Shown: positions 59,561-64,000 of the stretch, piece by piece
How the letters are laid out: the number at the start of each line of letters is the position of its first letter
Numbering within the stretch: the stretch's first letter is position 1
Source: Phragmites australis
Lineage: Eukaryota > Streptophyta > Magnoliopsida > Poales > Poaceae
Assembly: GCF_958298935.1 (NCBI RefSeq)
Contig: NC_084933.1
Coordinates: 7,361,001-7,425,000 of the forward strand
DNA: 64,000 nt
Reading direction: 5' to 3'
Translations under genes and position numbers: made by a program
Notes under the pieces: model-generated
The model's input: the letters and a program-made list of their open reading frames with translations, nothing else
What the model was told of the DNA's origin: nothing
The model's database searches: none

Positions 59561-60310
59561 TCCAGGTTAGAGCCGATCCAAACCATCTTGGATGGATCCA
59601 CTAGATCCAAAGTAATGGTTTTGATCTCACCATGAAACTTCATGACCACCTTAGGCCTCGAGTTCTTGGTCTCCTTGTCGGGCTAATGCTGAGTTGCCAT
59701 GTCGAGGCTTTGCTTGTCGCAGCAAAGGCATTCCTTGTGGCAACCCTGGACGGTGATGACTTCGAGTCCTGGGATCTTCACGCACTAGTAGGAACAGTGC
59801 ACGATAGCCATAAACTTGGCTAGGGTTGGTTGTCCTAAGATGGTGTTGTACGCCATCTCAAAATTGACCACATCAAACAGAATCTTCTCTGTTCGGAAGT
59901 TATCGTGCTTCCTAAAGGTGACAGGAAGCGATATATGACGGATAGATGTTGTTGTTGGTATTATGTTGTGGAAGGCTTGAGCAACCGACTTGATGGCATA
60001 TCATGAGATCAGCATCGCATCAAGTGCACCTGAGAAGAGGATGTTCAAAGAAGTTCCTCCATCGATAAGCACTCAAGAGACCTTGCAATTGTTTATTGTA
60101 GGCTCAACCACTATCGAGAAGCAGTCTGGCCATATGAAGTTCTCTAAGCAATCATCTTGGTCGAAAGAGATTTCGATATTTGACCACTTGATGGAATGTC
60201 GACTCTTGGGGATGGTAGCTAAGACTTCTTGGGCCATTGCCTTATATTGTCGCTTGGAATCGTAGGAAGATGAACCACAAAACATGCGATCGACAATCCT
60301 CCCTAGTAAC
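59560..60310 (-). pseudogene. gypsy protease region
   Basis: Aligns with 11990-12650. Minus frames keep fragments such as AQEVLATIPKSRHSIKW and IEISFDQDDCLENFIWPDCF at 60073-60260, the segment just before the protease site. The active-site region near 60050 is interrupted. Confidence 0.65.
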
Positions 60311-62278
60311 TGTTATGACATCTGGCCCAAGTCATCATCGCTGCTGTCGAAGCTAGAGTCCCCGCTATGGGTTATGACCTGGGTCTTCTTCCCCCTTGCC
60401 TTGTCGATCTCAGCCTTGATCAGCTTCTGCCAGATGCAGCATTACTAGAGGCTGTGGTTGTCGGTCTAGTAGAAGTCGCACTAGGGCTTTCTTGAGCGCT
60501 TACCAGTGCCTGGCTGGTGGCCTTTGCTCCAAGATGAGCCAGGATGCATATCGTGAAGATCTGTGGAAACTTCGTCAGTTTTTGTTTTCATGCCCTTACC
60601 TCGCTTTGAATTCTTCTTGCACTTGCTCTTTGTCACATCATCATCTAGTCTAGGTTGGGGTGCTTGATTCCCTAATCCCTTTCTTTGATGAACAAGAGTT
60701 CTTCATCAGTATTAGATGCCTTGTCAACGATCCACATGAGCTCCTTGACTGTCTTAGGCTCCTTTCTTGCGACTTCTTCAATGCATCATCGGCTCCTGAC
60801 CCTTCGGGTAACGACTTAGTGACATCTTAGTCATTTATCTTTGGGATGGTGTTCCGGGTGTTGCTGAAGCGGCGATGAACTTGTGCAAGGTTTCCTTCTC
60901 CGTCTGTATGGCACAATAGATGTAATATTTCTTGCTGAGGCGAATGTAAGTACCCTGGAAGTTGGCTTAGAATAAGTCGCAGAGTTGCTCCCAAGAGTAG
61001 ATCATCCTTGGTGCTGGATTAGTCAGCCAGGCCCTGGCCGACCATTCAAGGGCTGTGGGAAGGTAGTTTGCTATAACCTTTTTGTCTCCACCAGTCGCTT
61101 GGATGGCCATAGTGTAGATTTGGAGAAACTCAATGGGATTAGTGTTCCTGTATTTCTCGATCGACCCAGGCTAGAACTAAGATGGCCAGTTCACCTTTCG
61201 TAGATCCTGAGAGAAAGCATGGCATCCAATGATGGTGCCCTCCTCGGTTCGGGTGTAGCTTCTACTCGAATGGTGCCGGGATGTCCTCCGGTTAGGCCGC
61301 CGAGGATCGGTCAACTGTTCCTGGGTGTCTTCGAGCATCTCCGCTACTCGATGACTTTGCATAGATCATTTATGGGGTGTTCTTGATCGGTGAGGTCTTA
61401 CAGTGGCTAAGCGCTTGGTTGTCTTCTCGAACTGTCTTGTTCTAGCTTTTCCAGATCTGGGTCATCACTGAATGGATTAGCCTGAGACTTCCCTTGATTA
61501 GAACTATTCGTGGCTGTAACTAGATGAGAGTTCTTGGCCTGGAGGATAGCTTCTTTGGCCAGGTCGATCATCGAGTTGATCCAGTCCTTGCGCCAAGGGT
61601 TGTCAGATTTGTAGGTTGTTGGAGGCCCTCCTATAGAAGGAGAAGCCTCTGCGCCGTTGCAGATATGAAGCATTGAGTTCCTGGTTGATGGTTAGGAGAT
61701 GCTAGATCCCATATCTCATTAGGATTTGGGATCAGAAGAGTTTTCATAAGCGGAGGTTGTCTGGTGTTTTATGCAATCGGAGTAGCGGGGTCTATGTGTT
61801 TGTGGGATCATTGCCATCATGATTAGATGGACCAGTGTCCCTATCTCCGATAGCAAAGACTTATGGTGGGTAATCTCCAGTGAAGGAGGAGTCCGGATCC
61901 ATCATGGTCATTGGAGGAAATCTTCGGGTAGGTATTTTGACAATCCATGTTGTCAGAAGCCATGAAGGAGGATCTTGACTTGCGAAAAACTCGCTTACGT
62001 AATCGTCTTGGCCATTGAGCAGTTTAAACTCGATGCTGTAATCTTTGGTGTACTAATCCATAAAATTACTTACCTCGTCATTGGAGTCATCGCCAGTAAG
62101 GTCGTCCTCGAGGTCCACCCGGTAGACCATTGGTTCGTTGTCGGTCGAGAGAGTAAAGTTATCGTAGAACCCCTCATCCGAGGAGCCAGTCCTTGGTGCA
62201 GACTTGGGTGAAGTCAACGATATGTCATATGTCAAAGATCTAATTTCTTTGGTCATATTCCCCATAGACGGTGCCAAT
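60310..62278 (-). pseudogene. gypsy gag, decayed
   Basis: The N-terminal piece at 62053-62277 reads MAPSMGNMTKEIRSLTYDI and LEDDLTGDDSNDEVSNFMD. A gag piece at 61407-61673 includes DNPWRKDWINSMIDLAKEAI. A zinc-finger-like part lies near 60420-60480. The frame is broken repeatedly. Confidence 0.7.
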
Positions 62279-62790
62279 TGTTGACGATTTGTAAACCACT
62301 AATCTTATGAACTTGTAGATGAAGTAGGGGATACTTCCTGTCACTAAATCAAACATCACACACAAAGGTTTATACATGTTAAGAGCTCCCTTAGGATAAT
62401 AGCCCTATGTCTTTTTTGTCTTTTATTGATCTCTTGAGACTGTTTACAAGGGGTCTTGGCTAGCATAGATAGATCTAAACCTAGTTGAGGGCCCCTTGCT
62501 AGTAGTCTGGGAGGATCATAGATCAGAAGTACAAAAGCTTGAGGGATTGAAGCTTTTGTGGGCTTGAATGAATCTAAATGACTAGAATGGCTTGAATGGA
62601 CTTGTCCTTCCATAGGTCCCCTGGCTCCGTGTGTGTGGCCTTTGGACTCCTTAGAGATAAACTTCCCTGTTTTGAGATACCCTGGATACCAGTAGGCAAT
62701 TTCCATACGTCTAGGGATTTTCTTCCCAAGCACAGACGTATGTCCCAAGAATACAGGAACCCTAAGGAATCTGGATATGGAAGGTTTATA
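62279..62790 (-). repeat. 5' LTR of gypsy element 2
   Basis: In plus coordinates it starts TGTTGACGATTTGTAAACC beside the primer binding site complement and aligns with 14709-15205. The outer end is approximate; similarity fades after AAGAATACAGG near 62755. Confidence 0.65.
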
Positions 62791-62810
62791 CCACCCATGG
62801 TCAAGTAGTG

Positions 62811-63553
62811 CTACAGCTGGGACCAATGCAGACTTTCAGGCTCCTCCTCATTGGCATCGTCAACATACTCACTATCATCGGAGCCCTCCTTGTTCGTGTT
62901 TCCATCGTCCTCCTTCTCCTTGTTGCCGAAGCCCTCCTCCTCAGGCTCCTCGTTGTTAGGGTCCTCCTCGTCGTCATTGCTACTATGATCGGTGGTGACA
63001 GTCTGCCCCCTCAACTCAACCCTGGCGAGTACGCTAACTTGGTCAGGGAGCATTTGGATGGTGCACCTTGTCGTCTCCCAATTCCTCTTTGTCATCATTG
63101 CCATTGTAGCCATCCTCCTATGTTTCCTCCATCTAAGACTTTGACTTATCCTCTTCCTCCCCCTCTTTTTCAGGCTTGGGCTCCTCTTAGGGTCCAAACC
63201 CTCCAAGGCACCAGGCTCCTTGTCGTCCACCGTCAGCTCCTCCTCGCCATAGACGAGCTCAATTAAAAGATCCACTGCTTAGATATTGTCGGCCTCCTCA
63301 TCATGGTTAGAGCAATGTGGGTCACAGCAACCTGAGCAATACTGGCAACAAAGATGGAAGCAGCCGAGTATGTTGATAGTGAGGAGAAGGAGGCTATGTA
63401 GTTGATCTTTAGATGAGAGAGAATTAAGTGAGAAAACCCTAACCGTTCGGCTCCTACCTGAATATAAAGTGCCAAGCATATTCTCTTGGCTTCGAGACTA
63501 TTCATATCTAGAGGTTTCCACACGAGAACCAACTTTGTTAACGATCTTATCAC
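62811..63553 (-). pseudogene. Acidic reading frames of unknown origin
   Basis: 62811-63275 encodes a strongly acidic C-terminal half (DDEEDPNNEEPEEEGFGNKE, SDDSEYVDDANEEEPES); a second acidic stretch is in another frame near 63080-63190, suggesting one frameshift. 63263-63553 is a separate hydrophobic-rich frame. It may be a transposon second gene or a gag-like piece; no domain recognised. The hydrophobic plus-strand frame over 62808-63266 is its shadow. Confidence 0.35.
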
Positions 63554-63559
63554 AAACGA

Positions 63560-63715
63560 CTTATGTGAAAATCCATCCAGAATAGTATCCCAGACAGCTT
63601 AAGTAGAGAACCATCTACGATGTGGTATATTATCACGGCAGTTTCTAAATGCAACCGTCTGGTATGAAATCATCGATAGCTCATTTTGGTAACCAATTGT
63701 GATGTTCCATTATCA
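63560..63715. repeat. CACTA-like subterminal repeat remnant
   Basis: TTATGTGAAAATCCATC, CTTAAGTAGAGAACCATC and GCAACCGTCTG resemble the subterminal motifs of CACTA-B. No terminus found. Confidence 0.35.
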
Positions 63716-63718
63716 TTG

Positions 63719-64000
63719 TGTTGACGCCAAAAATAAACACACGAGATCGCAAATAACCAGATCACTTCACTTTTATGGAAGCGCACGACTAGTTTTCAAG
63801 CAAACTAGTAAAGAAGATAATTCTCCAATGATGACGAAGAACCGGCTGTTTTACAAGCAAGAACATCAAAGGATACATTCTCCAATTTTGCAGGAGCACG
63901 CGGCTGATTTACAGGACAATTTAGTAAAGCATAACTATTCTAGATCTACTTCCAGGAAGAACAGGAAAGACACGAAAATAATAGATGTGTTTTGTGTTTA
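63719..64000 (+). repeat. Possible LTR start, running off the window
   Basis: Starts TGTTGACGCCAAAAATAAAC and contains two similar halves (GCGCACGACTAGTTTTC and GCACGCGGCTGATTTAC). The TGTTGAC start looks like an LTR edge, but no second copy is in view. Confidence 0.3.

Larger units (their letters stand above)
54905..62790 (-). mobile_element. Ty3-gypsy (Tat-lineage) element 2, lacking its 3' LTR
   Basis: The minus strand carries 5' LTR (62279 to about 62790), primer binding site (complement of GGTGCCAATT at 62271-62280), gag, protease, RT, RNase H and integrase in gypsy order. It ends at about 54905 in the integrase C-terminal region without a 3' LTR. A solo LTR (55688-57169) splits the integrase. 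It belongs to the same family as 11939-15205. Confidence 0.88.

Noticed and set aside
62808..63266. Hydrophobic 152-codon plus-strand frame resembling a membrane protein
   Set aside because: It is the complement of the acidic minus-strand frame; Leu/Val-rich translation results from GAG/GAT-rich coding on the other strand.

Overview
This is nuclear DNA of a flowering plant, most likely a grass. The evidence is the dense nested LTR retrotransposons (SIRE/Opie-like copia and Tat-lineage gypsy), En/Spm (CACTA) transposons with TNP2-type transposases, many small MITEs, and GC-rich 5' ends of the host genes. I cannot name the species. Well over half of the window is transposable element; host genes sit as small islands.

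Layout. 1-11938 is one minus-strand SIRE/Opie-like copia element (5' LTR at its right end, 10345-11938; left part beyond the window). It is split at 1878-7264 by a plus-strand LTR element that lacks gag-pol and carries an antisense Transposase_28-like reading frame. The copia element itself sits in a minus-strand Tat-type gypsy element (11939 to about 15205), giving a three-level nest. 15206-23702 is a mixed island with a clear FPF1-like gene (16258-16584), a hAT MITE, a SINE-like repeat and a non-autonomous CACTA (21047-22520). 23703-33278 is a decayed full-length CACTA element (CACTA-B). 33916-36213 is a three-exon PrmC/HemK-like protein glutamine methyltransferase gene with two frameshifts. 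36842-37115 is a broken piece of another host gene. 37635-38743 is a second non-autonomous CACTA, and 39277-46789 a second full-length CACTA (CACTA-A) with a perfect TTA target duplication. 46850-53310 is a MITE-rich host island with a small RING-H2 gene (51355-51702), a possible tiny two-exon gene (49446-49709) and a hAT element inserted 9 bp from that gene's start codon. 53490-54565 holds fused copia and hAT transposase relics. 54905 to about 62790 is a second minus-strand Tat-type gypsy element, split by a copia-type solo LTR (55688-57169). The last 1.2 kb holds an acidic reading frame and what may be another LTR start.

How parts work together. Both large CACTA elements have the same plan: subterminal repeats, a TNP2-type transposase gene, an internal cluster of the same repeat motif, a GC-rich 5' exon with a GTAAGC donor, and a second gene ending in a C48/ULP1-peptidase-like tail. 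Both are inactivated by stops and frameshifts. Two smaller CACTA elements share a tRNA-like segment at a similar distance from the left end. I found no convincing new biological system; the best leads are these CACTA architectural features and the state of the PrmC-like gene.
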